From DATFJT01 sp965230755 (lineage in GTDB: Bacteria > Bacteroidota > Bacteroidia > Chitinophagales > Saprospiraceae), in the NCBI GenBank assembly GCA_965230755.1, contig CBDDLT010000023.1, positions 1 to 64,000 on the forward strand: 64,000 nucleotides of DNA. Direction: 5' to 3'. The position numbers and the translations under genes are program-made. The first letter of the stretch is position 1, and every line of letters starts with the position of its first letter. Shown here piece after piece: positions 37,063 to 46,150 of this stretch. Under the pieces are notes generated by a model. The model worked only from the letters and a program-made list of their open reading frames with translations. It did not search any database and was not told where the DNA came from.

Positions 37063-37635
37063 TTACTCAATCCTGCCTATAGGATAATAACTCTCCATTA
37101 CTTCTGATCTAGTTTTCTCATCAGTTTTCACCAATAAAAATGAACCGCCCCAGATCGTATCCGGATGATATAGTATTTGCCGAGTTGTCTCTCCGACCAC
37201 ATCTACAATTTTTGATTCCGGTAAAAGCATTTTTTCCACTGCTACTTCCGGTAAAAACCACTGAGCATCCAACAAGTCCTCAGGAATGGACAATTGACCT
37301 CCCTCCAAACGCGCACTATAATGCTGTCTAAAAGAAGGCTTCTTGTGATCGCTGTGAAAATACATAAATATACCCTGTAGCTGTGGCAGGGTTATCTGCA
37401 GACCAAAACCGGAAGCCAAATCTTGCAAACCGCGATTTGTTGTGACCTCCGTATTATGTCTCAATGCAGGAGTCATCCAACCATTGGGATGTTGTTGCAA
37501 TAGGATTTCTCCCTTTTCATTATAGATGATCAACCGCTGAATGGTATAACTATCATTCCCTGTTTCCTGAGCAAAAAGAAATGTTCCAGCGAAAATGAAA
37601 ATGACACTTAGGGAAACCCATTTAAAAAGCCTCAT
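37063..37635 (-). CDS. Secreted Nudix-fold-like protein lacking an intact Nudix box
   Basis: A 190-aa protein. It has a Sec signal (WVSLSVIFIFAGTFLFAQ) and then the beginning of a Nudix fold (YTIQRLIIYNEKGEILLQQH, WMTPALRHN). Where the catalytic GX5EX7REUXEEXGU box should lie, it reads TEVTTNRGLQDLASGFGL, which lacks the REUXEE core, so hydrolase activity is doubtful. Its start overlaps the stop of the upstream DJ-1/PfpI gene by 4 bp; they are an operon. Assignment to the fold is inference from pattern. Confidence 0.6.
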   Translation of the reverse strand: MRLFKWVSLSVIFIFAGTFLFAQETGNDSYTIQRLIIYNEKGEILLQQHPNGWMTPALRHNTEVTTNRGLQDLASGFGLQITLPQLQGIFMYFHSDHKKPSFRQHYSARLEGGQLSIPEDLLDAQWFLPEVAVEKMLLPESKIVDVVGETTRQILYHPDTIWGGSFLLVKTDEKTRSEVMESYYPIGRIE

Positions 37636-38744
37636 TCTACCTCACTTAGCAATTCGATAATCTTTGTGGCGACGGGTTCCGCACTAAGATGATTTTGCCC
37701 TGTCACCAATCTACCGTCCACTTCAACATGCGCGGTGTTGCGAGGCGAATATTTAAAATTTCCTCCATGTTCTTCTATAGTTTGGGTTATTCGAAAAGGA
37801 AAAGTCTTATAGTAGTCCGCATCTTTTCTTTCATATTCATCGGGGTAGCCATTGACCCGTTTTCCATCGACCAGGTATTTGCCATTTTCCATCTTGAGAT
37901 TGACTATACCAGCAGTTCCGTGGCAAACCGAAGAGACAATTCCGTTGTGTCTTTCGTAAACTTCCATTACTAAATCCTGTATTTCCTTATTGTTCGGCAC
38001 ATCGAACATAGCACTGCCACCACCAACAAAGTAGACCGCCTTATACTTAGAAGCTTCTACTTCTTTTGGGCTCATTGTATGTTCTAAAGTGAAAAGCAAA
38101 TCCCGGTTATACAGTTGTTTCTTTTGAATTTCATCCGAGCAATTGATATATCTCAATGGTATTGCCCCACCTTCAGGGCTGACAAAATCGACGCCAAATC
38201 CGGCTGTGATGAATGCGTCATAAGCATGTGCAATTTCTGCAAAACTATTTCCGGTTGGGATATCACTGCCATCGTAGTAATGTGCATTGGAAGTAATGAA
38301 TAGAATTCGACTCCCTTCTTCCTTTGCCTCAGTTTGTTTGGTGGCCGTTTTACTGATAATCTTCCATCCTTCCTCCGTTTCTTTTAGCAGAAATAAATCA
38401 ATAAACCGCCACTTGTACTCGGGAAATAGAATTTCAACTTTAGCCGTTGCGATGTCTCCTTCAATGTCGGTGGATATAATTGTTCCAATTCTACCGTTGA
38501 ACTCGCCCGGAGTCCTATTTTCGAAAAACCCTGCATAATCTTCCCTAGTTAGTCGCTTAAAGTTACCATCCCTCATTGTCAGATATAATGTCGCATCCTG
38601 GGCAAATGCACTTTTTAGCTGTTCTATTTGATTATAAGAACTTCCGTTCATGTAGTTATTAAGGGTCTTTTCAATTAACTCCTGCTTGGTTTGAGCAAAA
38701 CTTAGGGTACTTACAAATAATAGTAATGTTGCTATGATTTTCAT
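37632..38744 (-). CDS. Secreted fusion: SnoaL/lumazine-binding-like domain plus DJ-1/PfpI domain
   Basis: A 370-aa protein starting at ATG 38744 with signal MKIIATLLLFVSTLSFAQ. Residues about 20-130 form an NTF2-like, Lumazine_bd_2-type domain (YNQIEQLKSAFAQDATLYLT, EEGWKIISKTATKQ). Residues about 140-370 form a type 1 glutamine-amidotransferase-like DJ-1/PfpI domain with the nucleophile elbow IVSSVCHGTAGIVNL and KAVYFVGGGSAMFD. Class members of the Hsp31 type act as glyoxalase III, deglycase or chaperone; which applies is unknown. Being periplasmic is a little unusual for the DJ-1 class. An AraC regulator gene lies 98 bp upstream on the same strand. Confidence 0.8.
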   Translation of the reverse strand: MKIIATLLLFVSTLSFAQTKQELIEKTLNNYMNGSSYNQIEQLKSAFAQDATLYLTMRDGNFKRLTREDYAGFFENRTPGEFNGRIGTIISTDIEGDIATAKVEILFPEYKWRFIDLFLLKETEEGWKIISKTATKQTEAKEEGSRILFITSNAHYYDGSDIPTGNSFAEIAHAYDAFITAGFGVDFVSPEGGAIPLRYINCSDEIQKKQLYNRDLLFTLEHTMSPKEVEASKYKAVYFVGGGSAMFDVPNNKEIQDLVMEVYERHNGIVSSVCHGTAGIVNLKMENGKYLVDGKRVNGYPDEYERKDADYYKTFPFRITQTIEEHGGNFKYSPRNTAHVEVDGRLVTGQNHLSAEPVATKIIELLSEVE

Positions 38745-38841
38745 TTTCTTTAATTTTTTTGTGTAAAAATGAATACTCAGTAGCAAAGCAGGGTGTCAAC
38801 TTATAGAATCGAAGTTCGTATTTATAAAAAACAACCGACAA

Positions 38842-39864
38842 TTACCTTAAGATCAAAGCCTTATATTCTGAAGGAGTGCTTCCGGAAATTTTCTTAAAAC
38901 TTGTAAAAAAAGTAGATTTTGAATTGAATCCGCATTCATAACCTATTGCCTCAAGAGTCAATTGCGAATCGGATGCTATCATGCGTTGGGCTTCCTTTAT
39001 TCTAAATTCATTAACATAAAGGGAAAAGTTTTTCTCAATATTATCATTGAGCAATTGTGATAAGTGATGGGGTGAGATATTCATTTTTTTGGCTAAGTCA
39101 GAAAGTTTCAACAAGGAGTTCTTATACAGTTGCTCTTCATGCATTATTGTGTTTAGCTTTCTAAGTAATGCTCTGGCTTCCTCCTGCTGAATTTTTTTGT
39201 TTTCATACTTCGACTTTTCATTGAATAGCTTGACCGACTTCTTTCTATTGAAGAATAAGAACAGAATCATCAAGTATAAAAAGAATGAGAAAGTAAGAGC
39301 TCCACTGATATAACTCGTGTATCTTGAAAAATAATAAGCTGCCCAAATTAAGCTAACACCGATGATGACACTGATCATCCATGCTTCATTAGCCAGCAAT
39401 CTTTGCGAGCGATCAAAAAGTTTTTTCAGTAATGTTTTAGCACTATACCAACTCAACATAACATAGACCAACCATTGAAGGTAAATAAGTTTAACTGCCA
39501 GGCCTTGATTTTGATAATACAGATACATCAGGCCGGCAATAACCGGTATCGAAGGCAAAATATGCCATTTCCATTCGGTAGATTTTCCCTGACCTAAAGA
39601 AGACCTCACATACAAGAATAAAAAGGGGCCAATGAAGAAGCAAGCCGTTAGACCAAACATTAAATAGCCTATGGCCAAATCTTGTTTGAAATAGAAAAAT
39701 ACAGATTTCCCAATTCGAATACTCAATGCGAGCAACAAAAGACCAAGAAAGAGTTTGTATGACTTCTTGGGTTTGCTAAAAAATAGAAAATATATGCTTA
39801 GGAATAAGCCATTGAAGGCTCCCAGAGCGCTAAAAAAGAAGAGCAATTCTTTACTAACATCCAT
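38842..39864 (-). CDS. Membrane-anchored AraC-family regulator
   Basis: A 340-aa protein with seven or so transmembrane helices in the N-terminal 210 residues and a C-terminal AraC-type HTH pair (LLKLSDLAKKMNISPHHLSQ, then FRIKEAQRMIASD and LEAIGYECGFNSKSTFFTSF, ending SGSTPSEYKALI). Such 7TM-AraC proteins are common in Bacteroidota and are thought to sense a signal at the membrane. The nearest likely target is the downstream DJ-1/Nudix-like operon. Confidence 0.88.
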   Translation of the reverse strand: MDVSKELLFFFSALGAFNGLFLSIYFLFFSKPKKSYKLFLGLLLLALSIRIGKSVFFYFKQDLAIGYLMFGLTACFFIGPFLFLYVRSSLGQGKSTEWKWHILPSIPVIAGLMYLYYQNQGLAVKLIYLQWLVYVMLSWYSAKTLLKKLFDRSQRLLANEAWMISVIIGVSLIWAAYYFSRYTSYISGALTFSFFLYLMILFLFFNRKKSVKLFNEKSKYENKKIQQEEARALLRKLNTIMHEEQLYKNSLLKLSDLAKKMNISPHHLSQLLNDNIEKNFSLYVNEFRIKEAQRMIASDSQLTLEAIGYECGFNSKSTFFTSFKKISGSTPSEYKALILR

Positions 39865-39940
39865 AATTCCAAGATACAGCTAAAATCTATAACCTAACGC
39901 TCTTGACTCCCTGTGAAATGAATACAAAAAGAACATCTTT

Positions 39941-41305
39941 TTAATCCATTACCATGAGTTTCTCGACGGCATAACCGTCTTGAGAAGATAAGACCACTTG
40001 ATACATACCCTTTGGCCACAGATGATGGACCACGACTCCTGAATTAAGCTCATGTATATTGCAGTTTTGCACATAAACCAATTCACCAAGTGTATTGTAT
40101 ACTTTAAGCTCTATGTCTCCTTCTAATTCTGTAATGGAATTCGATTTAATCTCTACAAAACTTGTACTTGGATTAGGCGAAATGGCTAAATCAAAGTCCA
40201 CCCGATAGTCTTGAATATCTGTAGTCATAAACTCATCATAGGTGCACATTAGCTCTGCCAAGATTGATACGGTAATGTTCTCAACATCACTATCGTTGCA
40301 ATGTACACTTACGGCTAGCTCATTCTCTTCACTGTAAAAAGTTGCCGAAGTATATCCAATACCTCCGGTATGTCCAACTACATCTACTTCACAGGGCAAC
40401 GAAGCAAGAAATACGCCGTATCCATAATTGGTCGAAGGGGCATTCACTTCCTTCATCGCATCCAATATTTGCTCATCAAGCAGAGAACCTCCAAATAAAT
40501 CATAAGCCCAATTGCATATATCCAGGGCGGTACTCTGGTAAGCACCGGCAGAACCTGCTGCTGAGAAGATGCCATTCATGCTAATTCCAGCTTCAAAAAG
40601 ATCTAACCTGCCCAAGCCTAAGTCTCCCCACATATGGGCCATATTGTCAAAATTGCCCTCAAATGGCGGCATATTTAAACTGGGATATCTTGTATCAAAA
40701 TCGAACCTCTCTCGAGCTTCCACGTAAAAAGGATTTCCAGTGATGGACTCAACGATCATTCCAAGCAAAAGGTAGTTGGTATTGGAATACGACCATTGTT
40801 CTCCAGCCGGAAAGACCGCTGGCAATACATAGTTTTCTATGATATGGGTATCGACAAGAATGGTGGAAGAGGACAGGAGAACCTGTTGGAAAAAATCGGG
40901 ATGTGAAGTATAATTGTATATCCCACTGGTATGATCCAATAGTTGATGGACGGTAACACCCGGATCTACATTATTGAAATCACGTACGTATTGACCAAGT
41001 GTATCATTCGGATGAATCAGACCCTCAGACCATAGATCCATGATCACTGCAGAAGTAATTGTCTTACTAACACTACCCACACCAAATGTCATATCAGTAG
41101 TAACATCCTCTGAGGCCGAGCTTCTTCCCGCTACTCCGACCCATTCGTCATCCGCAGATTTGACCGCAACACTAATCCCAATTGCACCAAAAGATTCCAG
41201 CTGATCTTCTATAATTTCCTGAAAATCGTCTTGTAATTCTTGAGGGAATTGTGCGTAATGAGTTTTAAAACACAGAATCAATAAAAGGACTAAAAAATAT
41301 CGCAT
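39941..41305 (-). CDS. Serine hydrolase, beta-lactamase class C fold, T9SS-exported
   Basis: A 454-aa secreted protein. Signal MRYFLVLLLILCFKTHYAQ. The class C/DD-peptidase motifs are present: SxxK in GVGSVSKTITSAVI, YxN in QWSYSNTNYLLLG, and HTG in VVGHTGGIGYTSA. The C-terminal 85 residues (LAISPNPSTSFVEIKS ... GMYQVVLSSQDGYAVEKLMV) are a type A T9SS domain. Probably an esterase, peptidase or D-aminopeptidase-like enzyme outside the cell; actual beta-lactamase activity cannot be assumed. It lies 70 bp downstream of another T9SS cargo gene on the same strand. Confidence 0.87.
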   Translation of the reverse strand: MRYFLVLLLILCFKTHYAQFPQELQDDFQEIIEDQLESFGAIGISVAVKSADDEWVGVAGRSSASEDVTTDMTFGVGSVSKTITSAVIMDLWSEGLIHPNDTLGQYVRDFNNVDPGVTVHQLLDHTSGIYNYTSHPDFFQQVLLSSSTILVDTHIIENYVLPAVFPAGEQWSYSNTNYLLLGMIVESITGNPFYVEARERFDFDTRYPSLNMPPFEGNFDNMAHMWGDLGLGRLDLFEAGISMNGIFSAAGSAGAYQSTALDICNWAYDLFGGSLLDEQILDAMKEVNAPSTNYGYGVFLASLPCEVDVVGHTGGIGYTSATFYSEENELAVSVHCNDSDVENITVSILAELMCTYDEFMTTDIQDYRVDFDLAISPNPSTSFVEIKSNSITELEGDIELKVYNTLGELVYVQNCNIHELNSGVVVHHLWPKGMYQVVLSSQDGYAVEKLMVMD

Positions 41306-41375
41306 AACGAGCTTTTAAATTGAATTATATACTGGCACTTTAAATTTAGTCTATTTCGGTTTATACCTATTCAGT

Positions 41376-42701
41376 TTAATATTTAATTAACTTCTTCATG
41401 ACCGCCTCTTTCTCTCCCTTGATTTGTAAAAAGTAAGTCCCGTCCGGACAATGCGAGAGATCAATCTGTCTTCCAAGTTTATTACTGACTAAGTTCCCAT
41501 GAATATCAAAAACAGTATAATGCTGCGCTTCTCTTCCCAGATAGAATATACCACTGGAAGGATTAGGCCCGATCAATAATTCTCTTTCGATATTTTCTAC
41601 ATTACTACTTGGGTCCGAAAACATGGTCACAGGAACCCTGGCGAATTTAGGCCTATACAAATCAGGATTATATCTCGCACCAAAAGGGTCGTCTGCACAA
41701 ACACTAGGGCAAACATTGTTGACATTATATGAGATTAATAATTCATCATTTTCTATGAACTGTGGATGGGCTTGCCCATTATAGGTAAGTGGAAAAGTAT
41801 CTAGGAAACGGTCCTCCATGGTATAAACCCAAACCGGATTTTCAAAAGGACCCTCAGGATTTTCAGAACTATAAATATACATCTCCCTACCTTCTCCACA
41901 CTGCAAATAACCATTCTGCTGGTAAAACATATGGTATTCCCCGTTAAGATAGAACACAGAATACTCCGGAGCTGCTTCTTCTGCAATAAAAGCCGCATCG
42001 TCTGGAGAATCAGACCAAGTTCCGGATCCTGAGTAAAACTCCCAGTCTCCTGTAAGTTCATCAAATCTGCATCTGGCCAAAACCGGTTTGAAAACGATCC
42101 AATCCAAGTATTTACCATAGATATAGTAATATCCATCCTCTTCACTTTTGACAATGGCCATTCCATATTCTATTTCAGGATATTTTATGGGTACGACCTC
42201 TGACAATTCCATTTCGGGAAGTTTAATCTTGGCAACAACCATCCCTGTCAATTTCAAATTCCATACTTCTGTAGAATCGTAAGCATATCTTGTCCAGAAG
42301 GTATAGGCGGTATCCGCTTCCACTAAACCGTGGGCAGGCCAGTATGTTACCCTGTCGTCTCTTTCCATTTGAACAAACTGCCTTTGATAAACATCTGCGC
42401 CATTGGCATTATAAAAAGTTGAAATATTGTCGCGATTCATATCATCCTGAACGAGGATACAACTTCGTGTGTTGAACAAACATGGAATCTCATTATTCTG
42501 GTCAACAGTTTGGTCTACATGAGCATCTCCCATCATCCACATAGTGCGACCATCAGGCAAGGGCAATGAAATTGTACCATCGGAAGCAATCCATCCCCCA
42601 TCAGATCTCTGAAAGTAAGAGGTAAATAGATCATCTTTATAAGACTGAGCAGATAGAGATAAAAAGAAAGTGGAAAGAACTAAGAGGATAATATTTCTCA
42701 T
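41376..42701 (-). CDS. Secreted propeller-like protein with T9SS sorting domain
   Basis: A 441-aa secreted protein. Signal MRNIILLVLSTFFLSLSAQ. The mature part begins with SDGGWIASDGTISLPL followed by DGRTMWMMGDAHVDQT, similar in pattern to DUF4185/DUF5005 five-bladed propellers related to glycoside hydrolases (the G-x-T-x-W-x-x-G-D motif). Blade-like segments follow (EDGYYYIYGKYLDWIVF, PEYSVFYLNGEYHMFYQQNG). A type A T9SS C-terminal domain ends it (LLIGPNPSSGIFYLG ... GTYFLQIKGEKEAVMKKLIKY). The family call is tentative. Confidence 0.7.
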   Translation of the reverse strand: MRNIILLVLSTFFLSLSAQSYKDDLFTSYFQRSDGGWIASDGTISLPLPDGRTMWMMGDAHVDQTVDQNNEIPCLFNTRSCILVQDDMNRDNISTFYNANGADVYQRQFVQMERDDRVTYWPAHGLVEADTAYTFWTRYAYDSTEVWNLKLTGMVVAKIKLPEMELSEVVPIKYPEIEYGMAIVKSEEDGYYYIYGKYLDWIVFKPVLARCRFDELTGDWEFYSGSGTWSDSPDDAAFIAEEAAPEYSVFYLNGEYHMFYQQNGYLQCGEGREMYIYSSENPEGPFENPVWVYTMEDRFLDTFPLTYNGQAHPQFIENDELLISYNVNNVCPSVCADDPFGARYNPDLYRPKFARVPVTMFSDPSSNVENIERELLIGPNPSSGIFYLGREAQHYTVFDIHGNLVSNKLGRQIDLSHCPDGTYFLQIKGEKEAVMKKLIKY

Positions 42702-42749
42702 TACTTTGATTTTTACTCTAATTTAATTCAATTATGCCGGTTGAGAAAC

Positions 42750-42778
42750 TTGTTGTATTTTAGAATTAAATACAACAA
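42750..42778. promoter_or_regulatory. 11-bp perfect inverted repeat, candidate operator
   Basis: TTGTTGTATTT-tagaatt-AAATACAACAA: perfect arms with a 7-nt spacer. It lies in the gap between the divergent propeller-like gene and the monooxygenase, 39 bp before the latter's ATG. The size and placement suit a TetR- or LacI-type operator. No matching regulator gene is adjacent. Confidence 0.6.
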
Positions 42779-42817
42779 TTACGCATCTGAATATAAACCT
42801 TGCCAATATACACTATC

Positions 42818-44305
42818 ATGAACTCCCACCAAAAAGAAGATCCTATACACGAAGTCATTATTGTCGGTTTTGGTTTTGGCGGATTGATCGCGGCAAAGAA
42901 ACTTTTGAAAGAAGGCATTCACAACTTCCTTATTCTAGAGAAAGCGCCCTCCCTTGGAGGTACATGAAGAGATAATACTTATCCCGGATGTGGATGTGAT
43001 GTCCCGTCTCATCTCTACAGCTTAGAAGATCATCCAAAGTATGATTGGGACCAGATTTATGCATCACAAAAACAAATACTCGACTATTTAAACAGATTAG
43101 CCCAAGACGCTGATTTACTCAATAAGACGAGATTTGATTGTGCTGTAGAATCAATACATTTTGACCAGTCAGAGGCGCATTGGATGGTCAATAAAGAAAA
43201 AACTGAACATCGTTATTTGGCTAAACATGTCATATTAGCCACTGGGCCACTGAACCAAGTAAAAATCCCTAGTATATCGGGGTTTGAAAAATTTCAAGGC
43301 GAGACCATGCACAGCGCGGAATGGGATTCCTCCGTTCAGTTAAACGGGAAAAAAGTTGTAGTTGTAGGGACTGGAGCCAGTGCCATCCAGATCATACCCA
43401 GTATCGCTCAAAAGGTTGGGGAATTGCATGTTCTACAACGCACGCCACCCTGGATTCTTCCTAGAAAGAATAAAAAGTATAGCTCTCAGGAGAAGTTCTT
43501 TTTTCGCCGTTTCCCCTTTATCCAAAAGCTGTATCGGCAGAGTTTTTACCTAGTTAGAGAGCGTCTATTGAAAAGCCTTCTTCGCAAAGACAAAGGATAT
43601 AGGAGTTTAAGAAAATCAGCCCTGGATCACCTTAAAAGCACCCTACATGATCAAGAGCTAGTTGATAAAATGACTCCGGACTATCCCATGGGATGTAAAA
43701 GAATTTTACAATCTCAGGATTATGTTCCCTGTTTCAATAAGGCTCATGTTCACTTATGGACGGAAGGCATTGATTCGATTACAGAAAAAAGTATTCTGCT
43801 GAAGGGAGATATTGAAATAGATGCTGATGTCATTATATGGGCGACCGGATTTTACCCCTCGCTGGCATTTACTAAAATTGATATAGTAGGACTTTCCGGG
43901 CACAGTCTTTTTCGCACCTGGTTGCGTTCTAAGCCCAAAGCCCTAAAAGGGATTGCTCTCTCGGATTACCCACAGCTTCACCTTATCATGGGACCAAATA
44001 CGGGCCTTCCTCACAATTCTGTTCTTCTTATGATGGAATCTCAGGTAGAATATATTATCAAGAGTATTAGAGCTTCCTACGAACACCCGGATAAGATCCT
44101 TAATGTGAACATAGCTACCCAAGAAGATTGGTCCAATGAAATTCAAAGAAGGCTGAGTAACACCATGTGGAGTGAGGGTCATTGTAAGAGCTGGTACCTA
44201 GACAATAAAGGGAACAACTTTGCACTTTGGTCCAAATCGATTTCTGACTATCGAAAGAGCTGCAATCAATTCAACCCGGAAGACTATGAGTTAATCAATC
44301 GATAG
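42818..44305 (+). pseudogene. Baeyer-Villiger-type flavin monooxygenase with one in-frame TGA
   Basis: A 496-codon frame from ATG 42818, open except for TGA at 42965-42967. N-terminal FAD motif VIIVGFGFGGLIAAKKL; the stop replaces the Trp of the very conserved GGT-W-RDNTYPG segment, so TGG has become TGA. Downstream the frame is intact with the BVMO fingerprint FQGETMHSAEWD (FxGxxxHxxxW), the NADPH-binding VVVGTGASAIQIIP and IIWATGFYPSLAF. Family members oxidise ketones to esters. TGA is used as an ordinary stop elsewhere in the window, so recoding is unlikely; one mutation or a base-call error is more probable. The stop codon abuts that of the convergent desaturase with no gap. Confidence 0.85.
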
Positions 44306-45283
44306 CTATAATTTTAACTGCCTCCAGTGAACAGTTTGACCTAACTCTGCATCGAATATTTTCTGCTTGTAGCATTCCAGTACATTCGACATGGTGAACT
44401 TCATTTCAGGAACAGTAATGTGTTCTGTTAATGCTCTGTGCGCTTCTTCCAATCGATAATAGGGTATTTTGGGTTCTATGTGATGTACTAAATGATAGCC
44501 GGAATTACACATGACCCATTTCCAAAAAGCATTCGACAATATGGTATTGCTTGATCCAAGGATGCGTTCCAGATAGTTGTTCTTTCTGCCCGAAAAGTAT
44601 TTCACCCCCTGAAAGTTATGCTGTAAATACAAAAGAACAGTCCCAAGCCAGGTGAACATCACAAAAGGTAAAATCCCCAACAATAGAAGCTTCTGCCAAC
44701 CGAATAAATACCAGATCACTCCGAAGGCAGAAAAATACAGGAATACACTAAAAATCACATTTCTTCTGGATTTTCTATTCTTCAATGCCGTGGAAAGAGA
44801 CATGGGTAAGGCATACAAGGGCGATAAAAATACCATCAAGGATGATCGAAAGACGCGATACTTCAACTTTTCGAAACTTGGCATTGCCCTATAGGTTTTC
44901 GTATCTATCATAGGATAATAACCGAGGTATTCCGGACTCAACCTACCGACATTCTTATGATGGATATTATGCGTATAAGTCCATACATAACTGGGAAACA
45001 TCACAAGAGCCCCATAAAAGGTAAAAAACAACCGAGCCAGCCTCGAATTTTTCAAAATCACACCGTGTTCGTATTCATGGAACAGTTCAAAAAATCGAAT
45101 CGCCAACAAAGCCAATGCCAGAGAACCTATTATTCCCAGCCACCAAAATTCTGCAAATATAACCACCAGTGCAAAGCACAAGAATAACAGTATTCCCGAT
45201 AGCAAATCTCTGAATTCCCGTCGCGGTTCATTCTGACAGTATTCTTGCAGCAGTTGTTGGATTTCTTTGTGGTTTAAGTTCAT
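44306..45283 (-). CDS. Membrane fatty-acid desaturase-like protein
   Basis: A 325-aa di-iron membrane enzyme. The three His boxes are present: HEYEHG, HNIHHKNVG and YHLVHHIEP, with an additional LQHNFQGV. Hydrophobic stretches (FLCFALVVIFAEFWWLGIIG and others) fit four membrane spans. It would desaturate or hydroxylate a lipid acyl chain or carotenoid-like substrate. Preceded by the ArsC-like gene read in the same direction and convergent with the monooxygenase. Confidence 0.87.
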   Translation of the reverse strand: MNLNHKEIQQLLQEYCQNEPRREFRDLLSGILLFLCFALVVIFAEFWWLGIIGSLALALLAIRFFELFHEYEHGVILKNSRLARLFFTFYGALVMFPSYVWTYTHNIHHKNVGRLSPEYLGYYPMIDTKTYRAMPSFEKLKYRVFRSSLMVFLSPLYALPMSLSTALKNRKSRRNVIFSVFLYFSAFGVIWYLFGWQKLLLLGILPFVMFTWLGTVLLYLQHNFQGVKYFSGRKNNYLERILGSSNTILSNAFWKWVMCNSGYHLVHHIEPKIPYYRLEEAHRALTEHITVPEMKFTMSNVLECYKQKIFDAELGQTVHWRQLKL

Positions 45284-45298
45284 GAGCAGGAATGATGA

Positions 45299-45646
45299 CT
45301 AGAGTAATTTTTCCACATTTTCAGGTGGGCGTCCAATAATCGCCTGGTCACCCTTGACTACGATCGGTCTTTCGATCAATTTAGGATATTCCACCATAGC
45401 CTCTATCCATTCTTGATCCGACAAGCTTTTCCCTTTGAATTGCTCTTTGAAAATGGCCTCTCCTTTTCTCAATAATTTCTCCGGAGAAATACCCAACAAT
45501 TCAATAATAGCCCCTAGCTCTTCTTGGGAAGGAGGAGTTTTCAAGTATTCGATGATTTCTACTTCTGTTTTGGAATCTTCGATCAAGGCAAGAGTCTCCC
45601 TACTTTTTCTGCATCTTGGATTGTGATATATCTTGAGCTTTGACAT
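45299..45646 (-). CDS. arsC: ArsC-type arsenate reductase family protein
   Basis: A 115-aa thioredoxin-fold protein of the ArsC/Spx family. The N-terminus LKIYHNPRCRKSRETLALIE holds the catalytic Cys in NPRCRKSR. The later IERPIVVKGDQAIIGRPPE supplies the conserved Arg residues of glutaredoxin-linked arsenate reductases (R773 ArsC type, including YfgD-like proteins). Length is standard. No ars operon partners are adjacent, so the arsenate role is likely but not certain. It lies upstream of the desaturase with a 15-bp gap. Confidence 0.85.
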   Translation of the reverse strand: MSKLKIYHNPRCRKSRETLALIEDSKTEVEIIEYLKTPPSQEELGAIIELLGISPEKLLRKGEAIFKEQFKGKSLSDQEWIEAMVEYPKLIERPIVVKGDQAIIGRPPENVEKLL

Positions 45647-45797
45647 ATTGGCTTTTGGGTAAAATTAAGGAATAAACGTGGTATCAAAAAAGGAAAGTCA
45701 CTTCAAAGAAAACAAATTCTGTGGGCGCCAAGAGCATTGATCATATTAGAATTTCCATTTAGAACAAAGTTTTTTAGGTCCAAGTGCAAATAAACTA

Positions 45798-45829
45798 TTG
45801 TGCGTTAAGTTGTCAATAGTTTATATTTG
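45798..45829 (+). promoter_or_regulatory. Bacteroidota-type promoter for the 53-aa GG-leader peptide
   Basis: TTGTG (45798-45802), 19-nt spacer, TATATTTG (45822-45829). The -7 box matches TAnnTTTG perfectly and the spacing fits the Bacteroidota sigma factor. Transcription would begin near 45835, giving a leader of roughly 23 nt before ATG 45858. Confidence 0.65.
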
Positions 45830-45857
45830 AAATCATAAGGCGCTAAGCTTAGAACGA

Positions 45858-46019
45858 ATGAACAACATCAACGAAATTAAATCTATGGACGTTCTGCAAG
45901 GCAAATCAATCAAGGATCCGGAATTGAATAAGATATTTGGCGGAAAATCAAAAGAAGTAGATGCATTTTGTGCCTCAATTTCGAAATATTCGAATAATGG
46001 ATTTATTATAAATTTCTAA
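45858..46019 (+). CDS. Candidate RiPP precursor with double-glycine leader (53 aa)
   Basis: A 53-aa frame. Translation starts MNNINEIKSMDVLQGKSIKD and continues PELNKIFGG, a leader with the double-glycine pattern (hydrophobic at -4 and Ile at -4/-5, GG at -2/-1) of peptides trimmed by C39-type peptidase transporters. The remaining 24 residues (KSKEVDAFCASISKYSNNG, then FIINF) contain one Cys and several Ser, suitable for dehydration and thioether formation. It has its own well-formed promoter and lies in the locus with a LanKC synthetase. The ORF is short, so coding status rests on the leader motif, promoter and context. No C39 transporter is nearby. Confidence 0.6.
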   Translation: MNNINEIKSMDVLQGKSIKDPELNKIFGGKSKEVDAFCASISKYSNNGFIINF

Positions 46020-46048
46020 CTTGTACATAACTAAATTCATTTTGTAAT

Positions 46049-46076
46049 TCAGTAATTAATAACTGAATATTACTGA
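46049..46076. promoter_or_regulatory. Inverted repeat after the GG-leader peptide gene
   Basis: TCAGTAAT...ATTACTGA, perfect 8-bp arms with a 12-nt spacer, 29 bp after the peptide stop. It has no T tract, so it could be an mRNA-stabilising or partial-termination hairpin, or an operator for the following gene. Confidence 0.35.
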
Positions 46077-46150
46077 TGTTAAGAAATACATTTGTTTTCC
46101 GTAATGCTTTTTGACAATTGAAAAATAAACGAGGCTCAAAAGGAAAAATC

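Noticed and set aside
39941..41305. Beta-lactamase resistance gene
   Set aside because: It has the class C fold motifs, but the T9SS-exported architecture and sequence are those of general serine hydrolases of the family; resistance is not supported.
42818..44305. UGA read as Trp (alternative genetic code)
   Set aside because: TGA is used as a true stop in this window, for example in the 4-bp ATGA overlaps at 3825 and 6024, so reassignment does not fit.
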